A stretch of DNA of 64,000 nucleotides from Brachyspira suanatina (GTDB lineage: Bacteria; Spirochaetota; Brachyspiria; Brachyspirales; Brachyspiraceae), in NCBI RefSeq assembly GCF_001049755.1, contig NZ_CVLB01000001.1, forward strand, positions 868,001 through 932,000, given 5' to 3'. How positions within the stretch are numbered: position 1 is the stretch's first letter; each line of letters begins with the position of its first letter. Under the pieces are notes generated by a model. The model was not told the origin of the DNA and searched no databases. It saw only the letters and a list, made by a program, of their open reading frames with translations. This document shows positions 35,343 to 43,155 of the stretch, in pieces. The translations under genes and the position numbers were made by a program.

Positions 35343-35371
35343 TATATACTGAAAATTTTTAAGTTTGTCAA
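35343..35371 (-). promoter_or_regulatory. Repeat-borne promoter, copy C
   Basis: On the minus strand TTGACA, a 17-bp spacer and TATATA. The TATATA is shared with the degenerate rightward promoter motif TAGTTGTTTAGGTATATA (35331-35348) known from the repeat at 15205. Confidence 0.5.
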
Positions 35372-35562
35372 TTTTTTTGTTGTTCTTTTCCTTGATGCAT
35401 GCCTACCTTAGTAACGTTATGTCAAGTCGGCTGTCTAAGACTCAAATCATGATTCTAACAATATTGACAATAATACATACACTTTATATAACGTATATGT
35501 ACTTAGTATTTGTTTCAATATATATTATGTAGTATATCATCGTATAATAACTAGCTAGTACA

Positions 35563-35590
35563 TTGACTTTAAGTGTTAATATTGTATCAT
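35563..35590 (+). promoter_or_regulatory. Candidate promoter of kdsA
   Basis: TTGACT, a 16-bp spacer and TATCAT lie 36 bp before the ATG at 35627, which also argues against an upstream start at 35573. Confidence 0.55.
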
Positions 35591-35626
35591 ATAAACATAA
35601 TTTTTATATTTTTAAAAGGATATAAT

Positions 35627-36442
35627 ATGATTTTTGATTATAAAGGCATTACTAATAAAAATAAAGATTTAATATTTGTTGCTGGTCCTTGTGTTATAGA
35701 AAGCGAAGAAATGACAATGACTATAGCAAAAAAATTAAAAGAGATAAAAGATAAATTAAATATACAATTAATTTTCAAAGGAAGTTTTGATAAGGCAAAC
35801 AGAACATCTCTTTCATCTTTCAGAGGGCTTGGAATGAAAGAGGGACTTCAAATACTTCAGAATGTTGGTAAAGAATTTAATTTTCTTACTTTAACAGATA
35901 TACATGTTCCTACAGATGCTGAAGAAGCTGCTAAATATGTTGACTTCTTACAGATACCAGCTTTTTTATGCAGACAAACTGATATGCTTAGAGCGGCATG
36001 TGAAACAGGAAAGGCTGTTAATGTTAAGAAAGGACAATTCATAAGCGGTTATGATTGTAAATATATAACTGATAAATGTACTGATGCTATAAATGAGAAT
36101 AGACTTTTTTTATGTGAAAGAGGTACTATGTTCGGATATGGTAATTTAGTTGTAGATATGAAGAATTTGGAGATAATGAAAAATTATGCACCTGTTATGT
36201 ATGATGCTACTCATTCGCTTCAAATGCCTTCTGCTAATAATGGACAATCCGGAGGAGCTAGAGAGTTCATACCTGCTATATTGAAATCGGCTGTCGCTTT
36301 GGGAATAGACGCTGTATTTATGGAGGTGCATCCTAATCCTGATAAAAGCCCTTCAGATTCAGGCACTATATTTGATTTGAATAAGGTTGAGGAGTTGTGG
36401 ACTCAGGTTATAAAGATCAATGATTTAGTTAATAGTTTGTAA
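35627..36442 (+). CDS. kdsA: 3-deoxy-8-phosphooctulonate (KDO-8-P) synthase
   Basis: The 271-residue enzyme joins phosphoenolpyruvate and arabinose 5-phosphate for LPS/LOS core synthesis. It shows AGPCVIES at residues 19-26, FKGSFDKANRTS near 50, DATHSLQMPS near 182 and EVHPNPDKSPSDSG near 225. Cys22 replaces the Asn of the E. coli enzyme, which marks the metal-dependent class; the partner His, Glu and Asp are also present. AAAGGA precedes the ATG at 35627. Confidence 0.95.
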   Translation: MIFDYKGITNKNKDLIFVAGPCVIESEEMTMTIAKKLKEIKDKLNIQLIFKGSFDKANRTSLSSFRGLGMKEGLQILQNVGKEFNFLTLTDIHVPTDAEEAAKYVDFLQIPAFLCRQTDMLRAACETGKAVNVKKGQFISGYDCKYITDKCTDAINENRLFLCERGTMFGYGNLVVDMKNLEIMKNYAPVMYDATHSLQMPSANNGQSGGAREFIPAILKSAVALGIDAVFMEVHPNPDKSPSDSGTIFDLNKVEELWTQVIKINDLVNSL

Positions 36443-36623
36443 TTAAAATATTGAAATGATCAGTATCATAAATGTTACCATATGAATCACACAGTTGTGT
36501 TACTTTGTAAGCATTCATAATGTAAAACTTCAAGTATAAAATTTAGTATTGAATCATACAATTTGATTTTTATAATATAAATGATGAGATTTAATATAAA
36601 ATATAGCCTTTTTGCTTCTCGCC

Positions 36624-36643
36624 TGCCAAAGGTACGCTTCGCG
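36624..36643 (+). repeat. GC-rich double-hairpin element, copy 3
   Basis: TGCC-AAA-GGTA is followed directly by CGC-TTC-GCG. The outer flanks CGCCT and AGGCG can pair, closing both hairpins into a branched structure. Confidence 0.75.
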
Positions 36644-36680
36644 AGGCGGGCTTCACCTGTGGCAACAAAAGAAGTGGGGT

Positions 36681-36702
36681 TACCCTACGGGTACGCTTCG
36701 CG
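36681..36702 (+). repeat. GC-rich double-hairpin element, copy 4
   Basis: TACCC-TAC-GGGTA is followed directly by CGC-TTC-GCG. A further hairpin GGGGC-AAA-GCCCC follows at about 36703-36715. Confidence 0.75.
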
Positions 36703-36745
36703 GGGGCAAAGCCCCAATATCAAGATATAAATATTAATTTTATTT

Positions 36746-36774
36746 TTGACAAAATATAATAGTTTATGTATAAA
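36746..36774 (+). promoter_or_regulatory. Repeat-borne promoter of the cytidylyltransferase gene
   Basis: TTGACA, a 17-bp spacer and TATAAA, at the end of the composite repeat and 52 bp before the ATG. Confidence 0.65.
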
Positions 36775-36826
36775 TTAATAGAATTATATTTAATAAAATT
36801 AGTAATTTAAAATAGGAATTTCAAAT

Positions 36827-37507
36827 ATGAAAAAGATAGTTATTGTACTTGCTTCAAGATTAGGTTCTACAAGGCTTCCTCAAAAAGCATTAAAACCTAT
36901 GGCTAATTGTAATAGTATGCTTGAACTTATTATTAAAAGATTAAGAAGTTCTAAAAGGGCTAATGATGTAGTGGTGGCTACTGAAGAAAAATCTTATGAA
37001 GCTTTTAAAAATATATTTGATGAATTGAAATGCAGTTATTTTGTTGGAAGCGAAGAAGATGTACTTAACAGATATAGAAAAGCTGCTGAAGAGTTTAATG
37101 CTGATATAGTTGTGCGTGCTACAGGTGATAATCCTTTGGTGAGTGTTAAGGCTTTGGATATGATTATAGATTATCATATAGAAAAAAATGCTGATCTTAG
37201 TCATTATAATTTACTTCCTTATGGTAGCGGTGTGGAAGTGATAAATTATGAGGCTTTAAAAATTGCTGATGATAATTCTAAAGACAGTTTTGAGCATGAG
37301 CATATCACACAGTATCATTATAGAAACCCAGATAAATTCAAAATAGAAAATCCTAAAGTAAATGAAGAGTTTGCTATGCCGGAACTTAGAACTACTGTTG
37401 ATACTATTGAAGATTATAATAATGTATGCAAGATTTTTGAAAAATATAATAATGATATATATGTTGATGTTGATACTATAATAAGCGATATAAGAAATGG
37501 AAGATAA
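36827..37507 (+). CDS. SpsF-like cytidylyltransferase family protein
   Basis: The 226-residue protein starts with IVLASRLGSTRLPQKALKPM, the nucleotide-binding motif of CMP-sugar synthetases and SpsF-type proteins, and has VRATGDNPLVS near residue 93, the likely metal-binding Asp. Proximity to kdsA might suggest KdsB, but the LPxKALKP pattern and overall length fit the SpsF/acylneuraminate cytidylyltransferase group better. It probably activates a surface sugar with CTP. The next gene overlaps its end by 11 bp. Confidence 0.78.
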   Translation: MKKIVIVLASRLGSTRLPQKALKPMANCNSMLELIIKRLRSSKRANDVVVATEEKSYEAFKNIFDELKCSYFVGSEEDVLNRYRKAAEEFNADIVVRATGDNPLVSVKALDMIIDYHIEKNADLSHYNLLPYGSGVEVINYEALKIADDNSKDSFEHEHITQYHYRNPDKFKIENPKVNEEFAMPELRTTVDTIEDYNNVCKIFEKYNNDIYVDVDTIISDIRNGR

Positions 37508-37886
37508 TAAAATTTATTATGTTTATATAATACTATGTGAAAACAATTCATACTATACAGGCATTACTAATGATCTTATAAATAGATTTAATAAGCATGC
37601 AAAGGGTAGGGGTGCTAATTATACAAAATTGCGTAAGCCTTTAAAATATTTATCTGCTTGGAAGGTTGAAAATGTTAATATTGCTTTGAGTGTAGAGCAT
37701 TATATAAAAAGTGTAGATAAAAAAGTAAAAAGTATGTTTATAGAAAATAACAGACTTCTTAAAAGTTATTATATAAAAGAAATGAAAAATAAGAAGAAAG
37801 GTTTTAAGAGTAGTGTAAGTATTAGAAGCATCGGCAAAAAGAATATAGAATATGTAAATAATGTAGTTTCTAATAATATTATTTGA
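37497..37886 (+). CDS. GIY-YIG domain protein
   Basis: The 129-residue protein begins with YYVYIILCENNSYYTGIT, the GIY-YIG core, followed by RFNKHAKGRGANYTK with the expected Arg, in the style of the UPF0213/YhbQ family. The C-terminal 40 residues are Lys/Ser-rich and divergent. It overlaps the cytidylyltransferase gene by 11 bp. A nuclease fold is clear; a biological role is not. Confidence 0.85.
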   Translation: MEDNKIYYVYIILCENNSYYTGITNDLINRFNKHAKGRGANYTKLRKPLKYLSAWKVENVNIALSVEHYIKSVDKKVKSMFIENNRLLKSYYIKEMKNKKKGFKSSVSIRSIGKKNIEYVNNVVSNNII

Positions 37887-37911
37887 CAATAATATTATTA
37901 TATTGTATCAT
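37883..37911 (+). promoter_or_regulatory. Promoter of the transketolase operon, overlapping the previous stop codon
   Basis: TTGACA (37883-37888) contains the TGA stop of the GIY-YIG gene. A 17-bp spacer and TATCAT follow, 32 bp before the transketolase ATG. A 10-bp inverted repeat TAATAATATT/AATATTATTA (37871-37900) overlaps it. Confidence 0.65.
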
Positions 37912-37943
37912 TAAGTAAAAATTATACTATATAAGGAATTATT

Positions 37944-38741
37944 ATGTCTTCTTTAAATACTCAAATAAGAAAAGATATAGTAAGTATGGTTTATAATGCC
38001 AATTCAGGACACATAGGCGGTTCTTTATCATTGGTAGAAATAATGCATACTCTATATTTTAAGATTATGAATATTGATCCTAAAAATCCAAAAATGGATG
38101 GCAGGGACATACTTATAATGTCTAAAGGACATGCTTCTGCAGTGCTTTATTCTACATTAGCTCATAGAGGATATTTTTCAACAGATGAGCTTTTAACTTA
38201 TAGAAAGTTGGGTTCAAGACTTCAAGGACACCCAGATAAAAAACATTTAGAAGGAGTTGAGGCATCTACAGGTTCTTTGGGACAGGGAGTTTGTATTGCT
38301 TTAGGTGTAGCTTTAGGATATAAATTGGATAAAAAAGATTCTAAAGTATTTGCTATTGCTGGTGATGGCGAAGCTCAGGAAGGTACTTTCTGGGAATCAG
38401 CTATGGCTGCTGCTAATTACAAGCTTGATAATTATACTCTTATCATAGATCATAATGGATTACAGATAGACGGTAAAAATGATGAAGTTATGAGTTTAGG
38501 TGATTTGGAAGCTAAAATGAAAGCATTTGGTTTTGAAACATTTGTTGTTGACGGACATAATGAAAAAGAACTTGAAGAAGTATTTGCTAAAAAGGTATTC
38601 GGTAAACCTAAATGCGTAATTGCTAAAACAGTTAAAGGTAAAGGAGTTTCATTTATGGAAAATGCTGTAGGCTGGCATGGAAAAGCTCCTAATAAAGAAG
38701 AATATGAAAAAGCTATGGAAGAGTTGAACAAACTTGATTAA
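37944..38741 (+). CDS. Transketolase, N-terminal (TPP-binding) subunit
   Basis: The 265-residue protein equals the N-terminal half of transketolase. It has HIGGSLSLVEIMH near residue 21, GHPDKKHLEG near 94 and the thiamine diphosphate motif GDGEAQEGTFWESAMAAANYKLDN beginning near 141. It works with the following gene as a split enzyme of the pentose phosphate pathway. AAGGA precedes the ATG. Confidence 0.93.
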   Translation: MSSLNTQIRKDIVSMVYNANSGHIGGSLSLVEIMHTLYFKIMNIDPKNPKMDGRDILIMSKGHASAVLYSTLAHRGYFSTDELLTYRKLGSRLQGHPDKKHLEGVEASTGSLGQGVCIALGVALGYKLDKKDSKVFAIAGDGEAQEGTFWESAMAAANYKLDNYTLIIDHNGLQIDGKNDEVMSLGDLEAKMKAFGFETFVVDGHNEKELEEVFAKKVFGKPKCVIAKTVKGKGVSFMENAVGWHGKAPNKEEYEKAMEELNKLD

Positions 38742-38772
38742 TTAAAATTATAAACATTAAGGAATAAATATT

Positions 38773-39690
38773 ATGGAAAAAAAAGCAATAAGAAATGCTT
38801 ATGGTGAGGCTTTAAAACGTCTCGGAGAAATAAATAAAAATGTTGTAGTTTTAGATGCTGATTTATCCGGTTCTACTATGACAAAACTTTTTAAATCTGC
38901 TTTCCCTGATAGATTTTTCAATATGGGAATAGCTGAACAAAATATGATAGGCGCAGCTGCCGGACTTGCTATTGAAGGTAAAATACCTTTTGCATCTACT
39001 TTCGCTATGTTTGGTGCAGGAAGAGCTTTTGAAATTATTAGAAACTCTATTTGTTATCCTAAATTAAATGTTAAAGTGGCAGTTACTCATGCTGGTATAT
39101 CAGTTGGAGAAGATGGGGCAAGCCATCAAAGTATTGAAGATATATCTTTAATGCGTTCTATACCAAATATGACTGTAATTGTTCCTTGTGATGCTGTTGA
39201 GGCTGAAAAGGCTGTATTTGCTGCAGCTGAATTTGACGGACCATGTTATTTAAGAATGGCAAGACCTGCTACTAATATAATAACAAATCAAGATACTCCA
39301 TTCAAAATTGGAAAAGCTAATGTATTAAGAGAAGGTAAAGATGTATGTATATTTGCATGCGGAATAGTTGTAGCAGAAGCTTTAGAAGCAGCTCAAATGG
39401 CTGAAAAAGATGGTATATCTGTAACAGTTGTTGATATTCATACTATAAAGCCTATAGACAGAGAAATCATTGTAGAAATGGCCAAGAAACATAAAAAACT
39501 TATTAGTGTTGAAGAGCATTCTATAATAGGAGGACTTGGTTCTGCTATATCAGAAGTTTTGACAGACGAATATCCTGCTAATCTTATAAGGATTGGAATG
39601 AAAGATACTTTCGGCGAATCAGGAACAGTTGAAGAACTTATTTGTAAATATGGTCTTGATGCTAAATCTATTTATAATATAGTTAAATAA
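38773..39690 (+). CDS. Transketolase, C-terminal subunit
   Basis: The 305-residue protein has the pyrimidine-binding domain (DADLSGST, FFNMGIAEQNMIGAAAGLA with the catalytic Glu near residue 58) and the C-terminal transketolase domain (GFGESGTVEEL-like GES motif). It follows the N-terminal subunit by 31 bp, so the two make one split transketolase. Confidence 0.93.
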   Translation: MEKKAIRNAYGEALKRLGEINKNVVVLDADLSGSTMTKLFKSAFPDRFFNMGIAEQNMIGAAAGLAIEGKIPFASTFAMFGAGRAFEIIRNSICYPKLNVKVAVTHAGISVGEDGASHQSIEDISLMRSIPNMTVIVPCDAVEAEKAVFAAAEFDGPCYLRMARPATNIITNQDTPFKIGKANVLREGKDVCIFACGIVVAEALEAAQMAEKDGISVTVVDIHTIKPIDREIIVEMAKKHKKLISVEEHSIIGGLGSAISEVLTDEYPANLIRIGMKDTFGESGTVEELICKYGLDAKSIYNIVK

Positions 39691-39712
39691 TTAATAAATT
39701 GATTATAATAAA

Positions 39713-39745
39713 AAAAAGGAGAGTATTAAAATTACTCTCCTTTTT
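39713..39745. terminator. Bidirectional terminator after transketolase
   Basis: AAAAAGGAGAGTA pairs perfectly with TACTCTCCTTTTT. It lies between convergent genes and has A and T runs on both sides. Confidence 0.88.
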
Positions 39746-39769
39746 ATATATTAAATATATTACACAATA

Positions 39770-39949
39770 TTATTTTAAATTGAATTTAAACATTTCTTTC
39801 AATTTATTTCTGCATCCGCCGCATTCTGTACCAGCTTTAGTATGTTTTACGAGTTCTTTTAGTGTTTTTATGCCATGTTCTTTTTCTAAATATTTTATTT
39901 CCTCAATGGAAAGCTCTTTACATTTGCATATAAAATCATTATTTGACAA
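39770..39949 (-). CDS. BFD-like [2Fe-2S] mini-ferredoxin, copy 2
   Basis: The 59-residue protein has the bacterioferritin-associated-ferredoxin arrangement: CKC near the N-terminus and TKAGTECGGCRNKL near residue 40, giving four cluster cysteines as CxC and CxxC. Start set at a TTG (39949) with GGAG 9 bp upstream. The frame is open further upstream, but that extension would overlap the sister gene and adds unrelated basic sequence. It follows its paralogue by 20 bp. Confidence 0.75.
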   Translation of the reverse strand: MSNNDFICKCKELSIEEIKYLEKEHGIKTLKELVKHTKAGTECGGCRNKLKEMFKFNLK

Positions 39950-39969
39950 TTTAGATATCTCCGATTTTA

Positions 39970-40188
39970 TTATTGATTTTTTATACTTAATATTTTTCCT
40001 GTTTTTTTGTATTCTTCCAATAAATCTTTGATATCTCCTCTGCAGCTCCAGCATGTAATTCCTGCTTTTGTATGATGCATAACTTCTTCAAGTGTAGTAT
40101 AGTTATTTTCTTTAATTGCATCAATAACTTCTTTATATTTTATATTTTTACAAAAGCATATAGTGCTATTTAAATTCTTTTCAAACAT
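39970..40188 (-). CDS. BFD-like [2Fe-2S] mini-ferredoxin, copy 1
   Basis: The 72-residue protein has CFC near residue 11 and TKAGITCWSCRGDI near residue 40, matching BFD-like 2Fe-2S domains that mediate small electron transfers, for example iron release from bacterioferritin. GGAG precedes the ATG. It is first of a tandem pair; no bacterioferritin gene is in the window. Confidence 0.82.
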   Translation of the reverse strand: MFEKNLNSTICFCKNIKYKEVIDAIKENNYTTLEEVMHHTKAGITCWSCRGDIKDLLEEYKKTGKILSIKNQ

Positions 40189-40267
40189 AAATTTTCTCCC
40201 ATATTAATAATTGATTTATTTTAACAATATTAGTAAATAAAATCAATACATCTTTATTAGTATAATT

Positions 40268-40798
40268 TCATATTTTAAAGAATTTATCGAAAGCAAACCA
40301 TAATTGTAATGTTATTATACCATATAGTATTAAACCTAATCCAAGTACAACGCTAACATAAACAGCACCAAGTATAGGATTGAAAGTTAAAATTATTCCT
40401 GCGATCAAAGTAAGTATTCCGCTGAACATAGAAAGTCCCCATTGATTATATCCAAACTTTTTAAGTTCAATAGAAGAAGATATTGCTACAACACCTCTTA
40501 CTATTACAAAGAAAGCAGCCATATAAGGTACAAATGCACCGCTTATTTGTAGATTAGAAATAATTATAATACCGCATATTGTTGATACTATACCATCTAA
40601 TAAAATTAAAGTAGAACCTGATTTATCTCTTAAACTAAAGTAATAGAATATAGCACTTATTCCAGAGAATATTGTTAAAAATCCTATTATATAAGCTAAC
40701 ATTAAAACAGTTTCTATTGGATTAAATAATGTAGCTATTCCTGATATTATTAATAGAATGCCAAAAATGAGCCATAGAACTCTTCCTAATTTTCCCAT
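40268..40798 (-). CDS. HdeD-like (DUF308) membrane protein
   Basis: The 176-residue protein has six predicted membrane segments in three hairpins and the HdeD/DUF308 repeat pattern (LLIISGIATLFNP, IVSTICGIIII, ILTLIAGIILTFNP). HdeD in enterobacteria is linked to acid tolerance; the role here is unknown. AAAGGAG precedes the ATG. Confidence 0.85.
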   Translation of the reverse strand: MGKLGRVLWLIFGILLIISGIATLFNPIETVLMLAYIIGFLTIFSGISAIFYYFSLRDKSGSTLILLDGIVSTICGIIIISNLQISGAFVPYMAAFFVIVRGVVAISSSIELKKFGYNQWGLSMFSGILTLIAGIILTFNPILGAVYVSVVLGLGLILYGIITLQLWFAFDKFFKI

Positions 40799-40942
40799 AT
40801 AAAAAACTCCTTTATTTTATAAATATTAATTTATATATGATAATAAAATGTATAAAAAAATCAATATAAAAATCTGCAGTATTTTTAAATTAATTTTTTA
40901 TTGAAATTATTTTAATGTTAATTGTTCCGATAATATTTGCAA

Positions 40943-41845
40943 ATGGATAATAATGAAGAATTAGAAATAGTGCATACACCTGTTATGCTTAAAGAAGTTT
41001 TGAGTTTCATACCAGAGAATGCCAAAATTGCTGTTGATGCCACATTAGGTGAGGGCGGACATACTAAGGCAATGCTTGATTTAAATCTTGAAGTTCATAG
41101 TTTTGAAAGAGATTCAGCCATTCTTGAAATAGCTAAAAAAAGACTTAAAAATTATGATAAATTCCATTACTATAATAATACTTATGATAAAATGATGGAA
41201 GAGCTTGATGATAGTATAATTGGAAATGTTAATTTTATGCTTTATGATTTGGGTGTGTCTTTATTTCATTTCAAAAAAGCTGAAAGAGGTTTTTCTTTTA
41301 AAGATAATGTAAGACTTGATATGAGGCTTGGACTAAATGAAAAAAGTGCTTATGATGTTATAAATGGATATAGTGAAGAAGAGTTGGAAAGAATATTTAG
41401 AGATTACGGAGAAATTAACAATGCCAGAAAAATGGCAAATATTATAATAAAAGAGCGAAATAGAAGAAAAATAGAGACTTCAAGAGAATTAGAAAATATA
41501 ATATTTCATAATACTGATAAAGCTCAAAGATATGGCAAAATTCACCCTGCAACTTTAGTTTTTCAGGCTATAAGAATAGAAGTTAATGATGAGCTTAATA
41601 TACTTGAAAAATCAATAATGAATATACCTTCTATACTCAAAGAAAATGGAGTAGTTGTTGTGATGAGCTATCATTCTTTAGAGGATAGAATAATAAAAAG
41701 ATTTTTTAAAGAAAATGAGAAAACTAAGAATAAAGACGGTATATTTAAACTTCTAAATAATAAAGTTAAACTTCCGACAAATGAAGAAATAAAATCTAAT
41801 CCTGCAAGCAGAAGTGCTAAGATGAGAATAGCTCAAAAGGTATAA
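40943..41845 (+). CDS. rsmH: 16S rRNA (cytosine-1402-N4) methyltransferase
   Basis: The 300-residue SAM-dependent enzyme has HTPVMLKEVL near the N-terminus and the SAM motif DATLGEGGHTKAML near residue 32, with YHSLEDRIIKRFF near 245. It methylates C1402 in the ribosomal decoding centre. ATG at 40943 is preferred to an in-frame TTG 6 bp earlier; no Shine-Dalgarno is evident for either. It is followed by an ftsL-like gene as in division clusters. Confidence 0.93.
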   Translation: MDNNEELEIVHTPVMLKEVLSFIPENAKIAVDATLGEGGHTKAMLDLNLEVHSFERDSAILEIAKKRLKNYDKFHYYNNTYDKMMEELDDSIIGNVNFMLYDLGVSLFHFKKAERGFSFKDNVRLDMRLGLNEKSAYDVINGYSEEELERIFRDYGEINNARKMANIIIKERNRRKIETSRELENIIFHNTDKAQRYGKIHPATLVFQAIRIEVNDELNILEKSIMNIPSILKENGVVVVMSYHSLEDRIIKRFFKENEKTKNKDGIFKLLNNKVKLPTNEEIKSNPASRSAKMRIAQKV

Positions 41846-41860
41846 TGTGGAGATAAAAAC

Positions 41861-42196
41861 ATGAATGATAAGAATCAAAATATGGATAAAAAAGAAAGGA
41901 AAACTTATTCTATAGGTTCTCTTTTTATAGTAATAATATTATTTGTAATAGTTATAAGTATTTTTACCTTTGCAAGAAATGTTAAAGCTAATGAAATAGT
42001 TGTAGAATTATCAAAATTAGATAATGAAATAGAACGTTTGGAAAAAGAGGTTAAGGTACTTAGTGCTGAGGAAGCAGAATACTCATCTCCTAATAGGTTC
42101 ATAGAAACAGCTATAATAAACGGATTTACTTCTGTAAGCGGCGATAAAAATGATATACTTTATCTAAAAATAGAAGATCAAAATAATAATCAATAA
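41861..42196 (+). CDS. ftsL: FtsL-like small membrane division protein
   Basis: The 111-residue protein has a short basic cytoplasmic part, one membrane segment (about residues 20-42) and a periplasmic coiled coil (about 45-72, ELSKLDNEIERLEKEVKVL). Sequence alone is not diagnostic, but the shape and the position 15 bp after rsmH are those of FtsL. It would link to FtsB/FtsI-type partners at the septum. Its 3' end overlaps convergent hprK by 7 bp. Confidence 0.7.
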   Translation: MNDKNQNMDKKERKTYSIGSLFIVIILFVIVISIFTFARNVKANEIVVELSKLDNEIERLEKEVKVLSAEEAEYSSPNRFIETAIINGFTSVSGDKNDILYLKIEDQNNNQ

Positions 42197-43155
42197 TTAT
42201 TTGTATTATCAGTTTTCTTTTTTTCTATTTGTGCTATTAATGCTTTATCTAATTCTTTAGCACTATTATATCCCATCTGCTTTAATCTGTAATTTTTAGC
42301 AGCGGTTTCTATAAGTATGCATACATTTCTTCCAGAACGAACAGGTATTTTTTGATAAGGTACTTCTGTATTTAATATACTGTAAGTTTTATCAAATAAT
42401 CCCATTCTATCGTATTGTTCATCATCTTTCCAATGTTCAAGTTCTATTATTAAATCAAGCCTTTTTTTATCTCTTATAGCACTCATACCTGAAAGTCTGC
42501 TTATATCAACTACTCCTATTCCGCGTACTTCCATATTATGTTTTATATATTCGTTTTTTCTTCCAATTATTCTGCCATCTTTTAATTTTTTAAATTCAAC
42601 TATATCATCTGATATGAGTCTATGACCTTTTGATATAAGTTCTAAAGTAGCTTCACTCTTTCCAACACCGCTTTTACCTAAAATTAAAACTCCTACTCCA
42701 AAGACTTCTACTAATCCTCCATGTATAGTGAAAGATTCAACGAATTCTTCTTCTATTAAGGCTTCTATTCCTCTAATCATATCGGATGTTTTTAATTCGC
42801 TTATTATTACGCAAATATTATTTTTTTTAGCTATTTCTATAAATGATTCAGGAGGATTTATATTGTAAGTGAATATGCATATAGGTATTTTATAACTAAG
42901 CATTTCTTCAAATACATCTATTTTATTTTCTTCATCTAAAGTGATAATATAATTAGCCTCACCTTTTCCTAATATTTGTATTCTTTGATAGGCAAAGTCT
43001 TTGAAATATTTGAATAATGCCATACCAGGTCTATTTATATCATAACCTAGTATGTCATTTTCCATTCCTATAAGACCTGTTAAACGTCTTATTTTTAGAG
43101 TATTATTTTTTAATTCATTAAGTTCTAAGAATTTAGATACGCTTATTTTAGGCAT
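42190..43155 (-). CDS. hprK: HPr kinase/phosphorylase
   Basis: The 321-residue protein has a C-terminal kinase domain with the Walker A loop LGKSGVGKSE near residue 158, RLISDDIVEF near 180 and the HprK signature NMEVRGIGVVDISRLSG near 205. It phosphorylates and dephosphorylates Ser46 of HPr to control carbon use. The gene overlaps ptsN by one base (TAATG). The link to ptsN and rpoN is typical of Gram-negative bacteria in which HprK acts on the nitrogen PTS. Confidence 0.95.
   Translation of the reverse strand: MPKISVSKFLELNELKNNTLKIRRLTGLIGMENDILGYDINRPGMALFKYFKDFAYQRIQILGKGEANYIITLDEENKIDVFEEMLSYKIPICIFTYNINPPESFIEIAKKNNICVIISELKTSDMIRGIEALIEEEFVESFTIHGGLVEVFGVGVLILGKSGVGKSEATLELISKGHRLISDDIVEFKKLKDGRIIGRKNEYIKHNMEVRGIGVVDISRLSGMSAIRDKKRLDLIIELEHWKDDEQYDRMGLFDKTYSILNTEVPYQKIPVRSGRNVCILIETAAKNYRLKQMGYNSAKELDKALIAQIEKKKTDNTNNY

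Larger units (their letters stand above)
34980..35626. other. Gene-free spacer with several repeat fragments
   Basis: About 650 bp without a credible gene. It holds two copies of the 19-mer promoter repeat, one double-hairpin element, an inverted piece of the composite repeat (about 35258-35305) and the kdsA promoter. The stretch 35380-35560 shows no clear structure beyond AT-rich sequence. Confidence 0.75.
36527..36774 (+). repeat. Composite intergenic repeat, copy with two inserts
   Basis: Collinear with 15022-15222: ACTTCAAGTATAAAATTTAG, then AATATAGCCTTTTTGCTTCT, GTGGCAACAAAAGAAGTGGG and a terminal TTGACAAAAT promoter. Relative to that copy it has about 37 bp extra after TTTGCTTCT (36620-36657) and about 22 bp extra after AAGTGGGG, each containing one double-hairpin. 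Confidence 0.75.
36443..36826. other. Gene-free spacer occupied by the composite repeat
   Basis: Contains the second composite repeat, two double-hairpin elements and the promoter of the cytidylyltransferase gene. No open frame looks coding. The first 80 bp have no visible feature apart from a short ACACAGTTGTGT palindrome near 36490. Confidence 0.75.

Noticed and set aside
39950..40054. Longer version of the second BFD-like protein
   Set aside because: The extension overlaps the sister gene in another frame and adds unrelated basic residues. A TTG with a good ribosome site begins exactly at the domain.
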